A program made the translations under genes and the position numbers. A stretch of 15,412 nt of DNA from DAONLM01 sp035406685. Its GTDB lineage: Bacteria > Spirochaetota > GWE2-31-10 > MWDO01. Location: the NCBI GenBank assembly GCA_035406685.1, contig DAONLM010000053.1, forward strand, positions 1 to 15,412. Direction: 5' to 3'. Shown piece after piece: positions 6,734 to 14,809 of this stretch (position 1 is the first letter of the stretch; every line of letters starts with the position of its first letter). The notes beneath the pieces were generated by a model. The model did not search any database, was not told where the DNA came from, and worked only from the letters and a program-made list of their open reading frames with translations.

Positions 6734-8533
6734 TTATATAAGATTTTCCATTATATAATCTTTTCTATCCGGTGTATTTTTCCCCATAAAAAAGGAGAGA
6801 GACTTTTTTATTTCTGCTAAATTATCTATCTTTACATTTATTAATCTTATATCTTTACCTATGAATTGCCCAAATTCTTTTGGTGATATTTCGCCTAATC
6901 CTTTAAACCTTGTTATCTCTACATTCTGGCCTAATTTCTTAATAGCCTTTATTTTTTCTTCTTCAGAATAACAGTAGATTGTCTCTTTTTTATTTCTTAC
7001 TCTAAATAAGGGTGTTTCAAGAATGTATAAATGTCCCGCCATTACCACTGGCTCAAAATATACAAGAAAGTAAGTAAGTAAAAGATTTCTTATATGAAAT
7101 CCATCAACATCTGCATCAGTTGCTATTATTATTTTATTATATCTTAATCCCTCAATCCCATCTTCTATTCCGAGTGCCTTCATTAAATTGTATAATTCTT
7201 CATTTTTATATATAGAATCTTTTCTCATCCCATATACATTAAGAGGTTTACCTCTTAAAGAATATATAGCCTGTGTAAGAACATCTCTGCAAGATACCAT
7301 ACTTCCAGATGCAGATTGGCCTTCTGTTATAAAGATCATTGTTTTATCATGATATTTTGAACCATCGTTAAAGTGATGTTTACAATCTTTGAGTTTTGGA
7401 ATATTTAATGAAATCTTTTTTGCCTTTTCTCTTGCCTCTTTTTGAACCTGTTGAAGTTCATTTCTTAAATTTTCATTAAATTTTATCTTTTCTAAAATCT
7501 TATCTGCTAACTGTTTGTTTCTATGAAGGGTAAGAATTATAGCCTCTTTTACTTTATTGACTATTTCACTCTTTATTTCAAGATTGCCAAGTTTATTTTT
7601 TGTCTGAGATTCAAATACTGGATCCTTAATTTTAATTGCTATTACACCAATTATTCCTTCTCTCACATCTACACCGTTAAAATTTTTTCCGGCATACTCA
7701 TTTATCCCTTTTAATATACCCTCTCTGAATGCCTGTTGATGAGTCCCACCGTCACTTGTATGCTGGCCATTTACAAATGAGAGATATGTCTCTCCATACT
7801 CTGTTGTGTGAGTAAAGGCAAATTCCAGTTTTGGTTCTTTGTAGTATACTATATCATAAAGAATATCTTCTGATACTTCATTTTTCAATAAATCTTTTAA
7901 ACCATTCTGGCTTTCAAATAGTTTTTTATTATAATATATTTTTAAGCCAGAATTTAGATATGCATAATGCCATAATCTTTTTTCTATTATTTCATCATTA
8001 AAACTAAATGTCCCAAATATCTCTTCATCAGGTGTAAACTGAACAATTGTCCCATCTGGTTTATCCTCTTTTACATATTTATCACTTTTTAGGACTCCTT
8101 TTTCAAATACGACAATTCTCCCCTCTCCGTTTCTATAACTTGCTGCTATGAATTTTTTTGATAAAGCATTAACAGCCTTTGTTCCAACCCCATTCAAACC
8201 AACCGAAAACTGAAACACATCATCATTGTATTTTGCACCAGTGTTTATAGTAGAGACACATTCTATCAGTTTTCCGAGTGGTATCCCCCTCCCAAAATCC
8301 CTTACTGTAATTGTATCATCCTTTCTCTCTATAATTATCTTATCCCCATATCCCATAATATATTCATCAATAGAGTTATCTATTATCTCTTTTAATAAAA
8401 TATATATACCGTCATCATAATTAGATCCATCACCGAGTCTCCCAATATACATTCCACTTCTTAATCTTATATGTTCAAGAGAACTCAATGTTTTTATTTT
8501 TGATTCATCATAAATATTTTTAGTCTTATTCAT
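6734..8533 (-). CDS. parE: DNA topoisomerase IV subunit B (ParE), type IIA topoisomerase ATPase subunit
   Basis: This ATPase subunit of topoisomerase IV decatenates and relaxes DNA together with ParC. The GHKL ATPase motifs are E49/N53 (KEIIDNSIDE), D79 (DFGRGIP) and GLNGVGTKA at 112-120, and the transducer lysine motif QTKNKLGN is at 310-317. The TOPRIM metal site has E405 and the DADVDG triad (D473, D475, D477), followed by TRFKGLGEI and the ending MGKNTPDRKDYI. The C-terminal half (SLRGKPLN, TPLFRVRNKKETIYCYSEEE) resembles ParE of Bacteroidetes and spirochaetes, not classical GyrB. The usual EGDSA motif reads EGQSA here. At 599 residues it is slightly short for the family but complete. AAGGAT lies upstream of the ATG. 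No parC or gyrA is in the window. Confidence 0.92.
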   Translation of the reverse strand: MNKTKNIYDESKIKTLSSLEHIRLRSGMYIGRLGDGSNYDDGIYILLKEIIDNSIDEYIMGYGDKIIIERKDDTITVRDFGRGIPLGKLIECVSTINTGAKYNDDVFQFSVGLNGVGTKAVNALSKKFIAASYRNGEGRIVVFEKGVLKSDKYVKEDKPDGTIVQFTPDEEIFGTFSFNDEIIEKRLWHYAYLNSGLKIYYNKKLFESQNGLKDLLKNEVSEDILYDIVYYKEPKLEFAFTHTTEYGETYLSFVNGQHTSDGGTHQQAFREGILKGINEYAGKNFNGVDVREGIIGVIAIKIKDPVFESQTKNKLGNLEIKSEIVNKVKEAIILTLHRNKQLADKILEKIKFNENLRNELQQVQKEAREKAKKISLNIPKLKDCKHHFNDGSKYHDKTMIFITEGQSASGSMVSCRDVLTQAIYSLRGKPLNVYGMRKDSIYKNEELYNLMKALGIEDGIEGLRYNKIIIATDADVDGFHIRNLLLTYFLVYFEPVVMAGHLYILETPLFRVRNKKETIYCYSEEEKIKAIKKLGQNVEITRFKGLGEISPKEFGQFIGKDIRLINVKIDNLAEIKKSLSFFMGKNTPDRKDYIMENLI

Positions 8534-8597
8534 AATAGTTAATCCTTAAATAATAAAGAATTTAAGGTAGAGATAATTGACTCCCCTCCATTTTTAT

Positions 8598-8625
8598 TTA
8601 TTACAAAAAAAATATAAAATGTCAA
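8598..8625 (-). promoter_or_regulatory. Probable parE promoter
   Basis: On the minus strand TTGACA (8625-8620) is followed after 16 bases by TAATAA (8603-8598). It is back-to-back with the ispH promoter; the two -35 boxes form TGTCAA-N12-TTGACA (8620-8643). Confidence 0.5.
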
Positions 8626-8637
8626 ATATAATATTTT

Positions 8638-8666
8638 TTGACAAAAGGGGAAAATTTAAGTATACT
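8638..8666 (+). promoter_or_regulatory. Sigma-70 promoter of ispH
   Basis: A consensus TTGACA (8638-8643) is followed after 17 bases by TATACT (8661-8666). This gives a leader of about 28 bases before the TTG start of ispH. Confidence 0.8.
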
Positions 8667-8700
8667 ATAAATTCAGATAGTCTTTGTTCTGGGGGAAATT

Positions 8701-9549
8701 TTGAATATTAAGATATCCAAAAATTCTGGCTACTGTATGGGGGTAAAAAATGCCTTTGTTAAATCATATCAGATAGCAGAATCTTATACCAATGTATGTA
8801 TGTTTGGAGAAATTGTTCATAATAGGTTTGCTATTGCTAAACTTTTTGAAAAAGGCGTTATCTTAAAGAAGGATTTAGAAGATATTATAAATGATAGTAA
8901 TATTAAAAATGTAATAATAAGAGCACATGGAATTCCGCCATTTCAGGAGGAAAAATTAAAACAATCAGGGAAAAATATATTTGATTTAACCTGCCCAAAA
9001 GTAAAAAGGGTTCAACTTCTTGCAAGAGAATTAACGAATAAAGGTTATGATATCATAATTTTAGGTAAAAAGGATCATCCAGAGATAATAGGTATATCTG
9101 GTTATTGCAACAATAATTGTAATATAATAAATAATATTGATGAGTTTAAGAATCTAAAAATAATAAATGATAAAAAATATTGTTTTATAGCTCAAACCAC
9201 ATCTGATCCCTTGATTTTTGATGAAATTGCCGATTATATCAAAAAAAATTACCATAATATTGAGATTAAGAATACACTCTGCAGGGCTCCGATTTTAATT
9301 CAGGAAGATACAATAAAACTAGCAAAAGAGGTTGATATAATGCTTGTAGTTGGCGATAAAATGAGTGCCAATACCACAACACTATTTAATCTTTCCAGTA
9401 AATATACCACAACATATTTTGTTGAGACTTCCTCAGATGTTAAAGATATAGATTTTACAAATAAAGTTATTGGAATTACAGGTGGAAGTTCTACACCTTG
9501 GTGGCAGATTGAAGAGATAAGTGATTATTTAAGACGAAAGTATAAATAA
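8701..9549 (+). CDS. ispH: 4-hydroxy-3-methylbut-2-enyl diphosphate reductase (IspH)
   Basis: IspH is the last enzyme of the MEP (non-mevalonate) isoprenoid pathway. It uses an oxygen-sensitive [4Fe-4S] cluster to turn HMBPP into IPP and DMAPP in the cytosol. The three cluster cysteines are C12 (GYCMGVKNA), C98 (DLTCPKVKRV) and C194 (NTLCRAP). Substrate-site residues include H40 (GEIVHN), H76 (RAHGIPP), H126 and E128 (KKDHPEIIG), T167, and SAN at 222-224. The C-terminal loop GGSSTP is at 261-266. In E. coli the second diphosphate-binding position is serine; here it is A223. The start is TTG, preceded by GGGGG five bases upstream. At 282 residues it has normal length without the ribosomal S1 extension seen in some Firmicutes. 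It is a single gene with its own promoter. Confidence 0.95.
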   Translation: MNIKISKNSGYCMGVKNAFVKSYQIAESYTNVCMFGEIVHNRFAIAKLFEKGVILKKDLEDIINDSNIKNVIIRAHGIPPFQEEKLKQSGKNIFDLTCPKVKRVQLLARELTNKGYDIIILGKKDHPEIIGISGYCNNNCNIINNIDEFKNLKIINDKKYCFIAQTTSDPLIFDEIADYIKKNYHNIEIKNTLCRAPILIQEDTIKLAKEVDIMLVVGDKMSANTTTLFNLSSKYTTTYFVETSSDVKDIDFTNKVIGITGGSSTPWWQIEEISDYLRRKYK

Positions 9550-9703
9550 TAAATTTATATTTGTGTATATTCTGATTGGAAAGGATTGGATTAATAAACA
9601 ATATTTGAGACAAGGATACTTTTACAACAAAGTCTTACTGGTTAGAAGGGTGATATCTAAATAATATAACAATAATTTATTATAATTATAAATATCTGGA
9701 TGG

Positions 9704-9731
9704 GATATCCCCTTTCGAGACAGGGGATATC
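9704..9731. repeat. Hairpin repeat GATATCCCC/GGGGATATC, copy 3
   Basis: GATATCCCC (9704-9712) pairs with GGGGATATC (9723-9731) around the loop TTTCGAGACA. It lies between the converging 3' ends of ispH and the B12 operon. The stem matches copies 1 and 2, and the nearby AATAATATAACAATAATTTAT (9661-9681) resembles the parE-side flank. It may serve as a bidirectional transcription stop, though no strong T-run follows. Confidence 0.6.
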
Positions 9732-9763
9732 TATAAATACAAGAATGCTTTTTATATAAAAAA

Positions 9764-10828
9764 TTAATATGGAATTACAAGATCAATGGCATCACCGTAC
9801 TGATTTAAAGATGTCTTAATTTTTTTCTTAATATAAAATGTAACCGGATCTATTACATAAAGAGTTGAACCATTATATTCAAGAAGAAAGATTTTTTTAT
9901 CATAATATCTCATTGCAGAAATAAAAGAAAAACCATCCTCTTTTAAAATTTTATATTCTATTTGATTAAAGTTATTATCAAATTTTATTAACTTTGAATT
10001 ACCAATATTGCCAGTAAATATAAAATCCTCTGTAAAACATATTGTCCCAAAAGAATTTCCATTTGCGACAATTGTCGTATCAGTGTTAACACTATTAAAA
10101 TTAAGAGTAATTAAATTCACCTTTTCAATTATTCCATCCTCTTGATAGCCATTATTGTATGTGCCTGTGGATATTATATAAAGATCATCATTTTTAATAT
10201 AGATATTCGTTGTGTTATACCCTTCTGATTGAATATATCCAGTAACTTTATTTTGATTTACATCTATAATAACAACCCTTCCTTTCAATGCATTCTGTGC
10301 ACCTGCATCAAGTGTATATTTACATGCTACAAAAAGATAGTTATTATATCTTACTATTCCACAAGGAAATGGATAATAAATTTTAGAACCATACTCAATA
10401 CTCTCAATTGGGATTGATTTTAACATTTTGCCATCATTATGATTATATAGCATAACAGAATGTAATAGATAAGAGGTAATATAAATCTTTTCATTAATAA
10501 TAACAGCCTTATATGGATTTGAATCAGAAAGAACTCCAAACTCTTTTACCACATTTAAATATTCATCCAGTTTAAGTATAGAATTTGAGAGTGAATTAAC
10601 AATAAAGAAATAGCCATTATCATAAATAATTTGATTTGGGGCATCTCCTGTTATTATACCATTTTTGAAATCTGTATCATCTTTGCTTTTTAAATAGACA
10701 AGATTCTCGCTTAAAGTATTAAGTACAAGTAAAAACGGCTTTTCTTTTTCTTCTAATTGTGGTTGACAGCCAAGAATGACTAAGAATATTATTATCTTAA
10801 AAAAATTATTTTTCATATAGATATTCAT
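9764..10828 (-). CDS. Beta-propeller lipoprotein, BtuG-like candidate in the B12 operon
   Basis: The product has 354 residues with a lipobox (LVILGC, C21), so it is a lipoprotein, possibly on the cell surface. The rest is a series of short beta-repeats of the YncE/SMP-30 kind: each has a strand phrase like NYLFVA or DDLYIIS, then a strand plus VIIDV or YVIDP, then K-x-I (IIDVNQNKVTGYI, VIDPVTFYIKKKI), consistent with about seven blades. In Bacteroides the surface lipoprotein BtuG has this fold, caps BtuB and binds cobalamin very tightly. The position here, last in a riboswitch-controlled btuB-btuF operon, makes a BtuG role likely but unproven. AAGGAG lies four bases before the first ATG; a second ATG (M5) is possible. 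It overlaps the btuF-like gene by 23 bases. Confidence 0.8.
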   Translation of the reverse strand: MNIYMKNNFFKIIIFLVILGCQPQLEEKEKPFLLVLNTLSENLVYLKSKDDTDFKNGIITGDAPNQIIYDNGYFFIVNSLSNSILKLDEYLNVVKEFGVLSDSNPYKAVIINEKIYITSYLLHSVMLYNHNDGKMLKSIPIESIEYGSKIYYPFPCGIVRYNNYLFVACKYTLDAGAQNALKGRVVIIDVNQNKVTGYIQSEGYNTTNIYIKNDDLYIISTGTYNNGYQEDGIIEKVNLITLNFNSVNTDTTIVANGNSFGTICFTEDFIFTGNIGNSKLIKFDNNFNQIEYKILKEDGFSFISAMRYYDKKIFLLEYNGSTLYVIDPVTFYIKKKIKTSLNQYGDAIDLVIPY

Positions 10829-11645
10829 ATAACTCCTTTACAGCAAAAATTGAATCATAACATGGTTGTAAAAATATATCTATATCTTTTGGAATAAATA
10901 TTCTATTCTCTCTGTAACATCTTATTAATCTTAACTCGTCACTTGTGTTTGCTAAATGAGTCTTAATAACCAAATCTGGATCAGAGGCAATTATATCTTC
11001 TAATGATACAACTGGCCAATTATCATTAAGAGAAAGGCTTAATCTTCCGCCAGCCTTTATTATTATATCAGAAATAAAAGTATTTTTTCCAGCAGTGGTA
11101 AAAGGTGGATAAAAAATTTCAACAAGAATTTTTGGTTTTTCTTTTTTATCTTTTATTTTATTCTGAATTTCATCCAATAAATTATCAATATCTTTTATAA
11201 GTAATTTTGCCTTATTTTTTCTATTAAAAATATTACCAATTTCAATTATCTCCCTTTTAATCCCCTCAAAATCCGCTGGATGAACAAACCAGTATATTTT
11301 TTTATCACTGAATATCTTTTCCATCTGAATCTTATTTTCATAAGATATAGAATCAGTGCCTAAAATATAATCTGGATTTACCGAGAGGATATTTTCATAG
11401 TTGATAATGTAAAAACCAGAGACTCTCCTAATTTTTTTTAGTTTAACTAATTTTTCTATCTCCCCATAATACTCACAAAAATCAGTAACCCCAACAATTT
11501 TATCCTGTAACTCGAGTCTGAATAATATCTTTGTGATTGAAGGAGCAAGAGAGACAATTCTTATATTTTCTTCTTTTTTTTTCTCTTTTTCTTTATTACA
11601 ACTTATTAAAATTAATAGAAATAAAATTAAAAATCTATATCTCAA
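10806..11645 (-). CDS. btuF: Cobalamin-binding lipoprotein, BtuF-like ABC transporter substrate-binding protein
   Basis: The 279-residue protein has a signal peptide ending in the lipobox LILISC (C16), followed by a lysine/glutamate linker. The mature part is a class III periplasmic-binding fold: RIVSLAPSITKILFRLELQDKIVGVTDFC (29-57) is the typical opening strand and helix of BtuF/FepB/FhuD proteins. The inter-lobe helix lies around 140-165. PPFTTAGKNTFISDIIIKAGG (180-200) and VSLEDIIASDPDLVI (213-227) are C-lobe signatures. It would collect cobalamin delivered through BtuB and pass it to an inner-membrane ABC permease, which is not present in this window. The position in a cobalamin-riboswitch operon decides for B12 over iron-siderophore. 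It overlaps the btuB-like gene by 11 bases. Confidence 0.9.
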   Translation of the reverse strand: MRYRFLILFLLILISCNKEKEKKKEENIRIVSLAPSITKILFRLELQDKIVGVTDFCEYYGEIEKLVKLKKIRRVSGFYIINYENILSVNPDYILGTDSISYENKIQMEKIFSDKKIYWFVHPADFEGIKREIIEIGNIFNRKNKAKLLIKDIDNLLDEIQNKIKDKKEKPKILVEIFYPPFTTAGKNTFISDIIIKAGGRLSLSLNDNWPVVSLEDIIASDPDLVIKTHLANTSDELRLIRCYRENRIFIPKDIDIFLQPCYDSIFAVKELYEYLYEK

Positions 11646-13533
11646 TGTTTACTCCCATTTTTAAATTAAATCCTTCAAGAGGATAGTTTCTTAAATCTTC
11701 TCTATATATGTTTGTAATGTTATTAAAGAATACAAAAATTCCAAATTTATTTAAAAAGATAAATTTTAAATATATATCTATAATTGTCTTTGGAGCAATG
11801 TATTTTGTCTCTATATTTGTTAGATTTATTTTGTCCTCTATTTTTACATTAAATCCGAGTGTAAAAAATGTTATTATAAATTCAAGAATAAAAGATGCAG
11901 AATGAATCGGTTGCCCCGGCAATTGATAAAATTTATTTAAATGAAGCATATAAAAATCATTAAGAAAATTTAGTGTGTAATTTATCTTTAAATTTAAAAA
12001 TTTTACCGGATTAAATATAAAAGAACTTTCAAAACCATAAGAAAGAGCAGAACTAAAATTGATTGGTCTATAAACATAACCATAAGATAAAACATACTTT
12101 ATTAGATCCACATATGTCGTAAAAAATCCATTTATCTCTAAAAAAAAGCCATTTATATCAATAATAAATCCAGCATCAAATCCAAAATTCTTTTCTGGCT
12201 TTAGATCCTTATTTCCCTGAGTAAAACCATAAGAATAGTATAATTCAAAAAAATCTGGATTTCTATATGCACCATAAATATTTGTCCTGAATTTAAAATA
12301 AGAAAAAGGCTTATAGAAAAAACCAATATTAAAAGATGGAAAAAAGTAGTTATCATTTGCAAAAGATAATCTCACTGATGGAATTATCCCTATTTTATCA
12401 TCATAAAAAACAATCTCATCCCTTACGACAATTCCACCACTAATTCTATATGGTAAAAAAGTCTCTCTCGAATCTAAAAGTGACTCAAAATTAAAATTAT
12501 TTTCTATTATTAAAAGATTGTAAGGGATACTTGTAAAAGTAAATTTTAAAGATTGTTCAAAATAATTAAGATAACTTAATATTTTTCTACTATTGATATC
12601 AATTTCATCTGGATTATCATAATTGTAGTAATCAAATTTATAATTAGATTTTATCTCAATGTTAAAATATTTATTAAGATTTCCAGAATTATAATAAATA
12701 GAAAAAAATAATAGATCCCTCTGATAAAAGGCATTCTTAAAGAATGATGTGAAATTTTTAGGCCCAGCAACACCATTGTTACTAAAACTATTATTTACTC
12801 CAATTGTTAAATAAGATTTTTCATAAAAATTTGATTTAAAATTGAGTAGGGAACTTATCTTTAATAGATTATTGTTTTTTCTTTTGTCATAAAAGTCATC
12901 CTCTTTATTATAAATTGTCCCATTATCATTTAAAAATATAAAATCTCCTCTATCAGCAATAACACTATTTGATATTAACAAATTAATTGAATTCCAATTA
13001 AATCCAAGATCAATTCCACCTTTTATTAAAGAGTAAGGTGACAATGTAAAATGGATTTTCCTTTTATTCTCACTATATTTTTTTGTTATTATATTAATAA
13101 CCCCACCACAAGCATTTGCACCATATAGAGAAGAGTTGCCACCTTTTATTATTTCAATTCTTTCTATTAAAGAAGGATTTATGATACTTAAATCAACATT
13201 GTTTATTCCACTCGAATTAAGAGGAATTCCATCTATTAAGATAAGAATATTTTGATTGCCACTTCCTCTTATTGATACTGTTTTAATACCAGCCTCTCCT
13301 CCACTACTCTTTACCTCAATCCCTGCTTCATTTTCAAGAATCTCTTTTATGGTTTTAGAATAATCCTCCTCTCTGATTTTTATTATCTTTACAGTTGCCT
13401 CCTGTTGTTCTATCTTTTCATAAAATAGATCTCTTTTATCCCTTACCTCAATTTCACCAAGATCATACTCAATTGAAAATAATTTTAAAATCGTCATAAA
13501 AAGCCCAAAAGATAGTATATATTTTATCTGCAA
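11635..13533 (-). CDS. btuB: TonB-dependent cobalamin outer-membrane receptor, BtuB-like
   Basis: This 632-residue protein takes up B12 across the outer membrane using TonB energy. A signal peptide (about 1-20, MQIKYILSFGLFMTILKLFS) precedes a plug domain at about 45-150, with the family phrases VSIRGSGNQNILILIDGIP (86-104), IERIEIIKGGNSSLYGANACGGVINIIT (123-150). The rest is a beta-barrel of alternating aromatic strands. A candidate TonB box lies in the stretch after the signal peptide (LGEIEVRD). Size matches BtuB (about 600 residues). The riboswitch and the neighbouring BtuF and propeller genes support cobalamin as substrate, though cobinamide or other corrinoids remain possible. It overlaps the genes on both sides by 10-11 bases, so translation is probably coupled. 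Confidence 0.92.
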   Translation of the reverse strand: MQIKYILSFGLFMTILKLFSIEYDLGEIEVRDKRDLFYEKIEQQEATVKIIKIREEDYSKTIKEILENEAGIEVKSSGGEAGIKTVSIRGSGNQNILILIDGIPLNSSGINNVDLSIINPSLIERIEIIKGGNSSLYGANACGGVINIITKKYSENKRKIHFTLSPYSLIKGGIDLGFNWNSINLLISNSVIADRGDFIFLNDNGTIYNKEDDFYDKRKNNNLLKISSLLNFKSNFYEKSYLTIGVNNSFSNNGVAGPKNFTSFFKNAFYQRDLLFFSIYYNSGNLNKYFNIEIKSNYKFDYYNYDNPDEIDINSRKILSYLNYFEQSLKFTFTSIPYNLLIIENNFNFESLLDSRETFLPYRISGGIVVRDEIVFYDDKIGIIPSVRLSFANDNYFFPSFNIGFFYKPFSYFKFRTNIYGAYRNPDFFELYYSYGFTQGNKDLKPEKNFGFDAGFIIDINGFFLEINGFFTTYVDLIKYVLSYGYVYRPINFSSALSYGFESSFIFNPVKFLNLKINYTLNFLNDFYMLHLNKFYQLPGQPIHSASFILEFIITFFTLGFNVKIEDKINLTNIETKYIAPKTIIDIYLKFIFLNKFGIFVFFNNITNIYREDLRNYPLEGFNLKMGVNIEI

Positions 13534-14216
13534 TTATATACTCCAATTGCATCCAGATCAAAACCAGAACTGCCATTTGTAGGATAAGGATCATATATGA
13601 GATTATTTTTACTATCCCTTTCTCTACCATCGCCAATTATATCAACAACTCTTATAAATCTGATATTATTTAGATCAATCTTACCATTTATAACATTCTC
13701 TTTTTCTTTTAATTCATCAAGATCAAAAGGTGTACCATAGCCAACCTTATGAAGCCCTGCAAATCCTTTTAATCTTGAAGAATCCATCATTCCATACGAG
13801 TCAACTGTTGTATCCCATAAAGTCTCTGTATCAAATCTTACAAAATCCACTCCATTTGAACTTACCTCAATAAATGCAAGTTCTAAAAATCTACCATTAA
13901 AACTATTTTCAAATACAGCAAAATCGTATCCCTTTCCATTATAAATTGTCTTATTAAAACTAAGTGTTATTCTTCCCCCTTCTCCTAAGGATACTATATC
14001 ATATACAGAATCACTTGCCTTACCAAGTGTTTTTTCTGGTATTGTCCAGTCTATTGAAAGATTTTCTCCCTTAATATAGTCTAAATATCCAGATGCCCAG
14101 CATTTAAACAATGGAGAAGAAAAGTAATTAAAAGGGATAAAATCTATCTCTACCCCTTTTTCTTGTATTTCACACGAAAATACAACAAATACAAATAAAA
14201 GATATCTTACTCTCAC
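13524..14216 (-). CDS. Surface-type lipoprotein, candidate accessory protein of B12 uptake
   Basis: The product has 230 residues. A short signal peptide ends in VVFSC (C15), so it is a lipoprotein. The mature part is beta-rich with striking conserved-looking phrases: SLGEGGRITLSFNKTIYNGKGYDFAVFENSF (about 76-106), LELAFIEVSSNGVDFVRFD, and a C-terminal GSSGFDLDAIGVYN. I recall proteins with such phrases, annotated only as cell surface proteins, near btuB genes in other phyla; I cannot check this here. The acidic and glycine-rich motifs suggest a calcium-stabilised carbohydrate-binding-like sandwich. The GTG start overlaps the previous stop as GTGA, so translation is coupled. Corrinoid binding or receptor assistance is inferred from the operon only. 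Confidence 0.8.
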   Translation of the reverse strand: MRVRYLLFVFVVFSCEIQEKGVEIDFIPFNYFSSPLFKCWASGYLDYIKGENLSIDWTIPEKTLGKASDSVYDIVSLGEGGRITLSFNKTIYNGKGYDFAVFENSFNGRFLELAFIEVSSNGVDFVRFDTETLWDTTVDSYGMMDSSRLKGFAGLHKVGYGTPFDLDELKEKENVINGKIDLNNIRFIRVVDIIGDGRERDSKNNLIYDPYPTNGSSGFDLDAIGVYNCR

Positions 14217-14707
14217 TTTGCAATATATTCCCCCAGATACTGATATGCATTATTTTCAATGGTAAAAGTCTGTTTCGCTTCCCCTAAAGTTGGCTTTACC
14301 ATTATTATGTTGGGATAAGTGCCAGTAGCCCCTATTGCCTGTTTTACTATGGTTGAATTTGTCTTTTGAAGATAAATTCTTGCATACCAATCAGTTGTTA
14401 GATCCCAGCTACCTCTGTTTGTTATTTTCAAATTCAGAAAATAAATATCCCCAGAAAGATCAAAAGAGACAATCTTTCCAGCATAACCAAGATCATTTGT
14501 GGGATCTCCATTGTTGTAGTAAAAGAATGTTTCATCGTCAATTTTTAATTCAAACCAATCATCATAAGGCGGGCTTGAATTTTTACTCTTCCATTTACCA
14601 TTAAATTTCTCAAGAGGATTTGAAACTGTTTGAGTGTTTTGTTCTACCGGGGGGCATGCTAAAAAAAGTGTGATTAAGATTAAAAGAATAAAAATTTTTT
14701 TAGACAT
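14213..14707 (-). CDS. Small lipoprotein at the head of the B12 operon
   Basis: I chose the ATG at 14707, giving 164 residues, because it has AAGGAG nine bases upstream and begins a perfect lipoprotein signal (MSKKIFILLILITLFLAC, lipidated C18). A longer reading from 14797 would run through the riboswitch expression platform and put 30 basic residues before the signal peptide. The mature protein has a polar linker, then a beta-rich domain starting FNGKWKSKNSSPPYDDWFEL and containing several Tyr/Trp strands, as in lipocalin-like small lipoproteins. I do not recognise the family. As first gene after the cobalamin riboswitch it is a candidate corrinoid-binding lipoprotein, comparable in role (not in demonstrated sequence) to BtuH of Bacteroides. 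Confidence 0.82.
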   Translation of the reverse strand: MSKKIFILLILITLFLACPPVEQNTQTVSNPLEKFNGKWKSKNSSPPYDDWFELKIDDETFFYYNNGDPTNDLGYAGKIVSFDLSGDIYFLNLKITNRGSWDLTTDWYARIYLQKTNSTIVKQAIGATGTYPNIIMVKPTLGEAKQTFTIENNAYQYLGEYIAK

Positions 14708-14734
14708 TTTATGTCTCCTTTTCTTAAAAAATTT

Positions 14735-14803
14735 TAAGAAAAGAAGCCAAAGAGCAAAAAGTTTATTTTTTGCCTTTAGCTCTCTCCTCGAAGCCAACGG
14801 CTT
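14735..14803 (-). promoter_or_regulatory. Riboswitch expression platform with terminator hairpin
   Basis: Reading the minus strand, AGCTAAAGGCAAAAA (14781-14767) pairs almost fully with TTTTTGCTCTTTGGCT (14760-14745), followed by the T-rich TCTTTTCTT: an intrinsic terminator. Just before it, AAGCC-GTT-GGCTT (14803-14791) forms a small hairpin. Its AAGCC could instead pair with the GGCTT in the terminator's 3' arm, giving an antiterminator. A further hairpin (TTCTTAAAA/TTTTAAGAA, 14721-14740) abuts the ribosome site. The likely logic is that bound cobalamin favours termination. Confidence 0.65.
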
Positions 14804-14809
14804 TTAAAA

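Noticed and set aside
9550..9660. Short open stretch after ispH as a possible small gene or transposase remnant
   Set aside because: About 25 codons without a start codon, ribosome site or recognisable motif.
14335..14604. 89-residue plus-strand reading frame
   Set aside because: It is antisense to the first lipoprotein of the B12 operon, with no ribosome site or domain.
14708..14797. 30-residue N-terminal extension of the first B12-operon lipoprotein
   Set aside because: It overlaps the riboswitch terminator and would bury the lipoprotein signal. The ATG at 14707 has its own AAGGAG.
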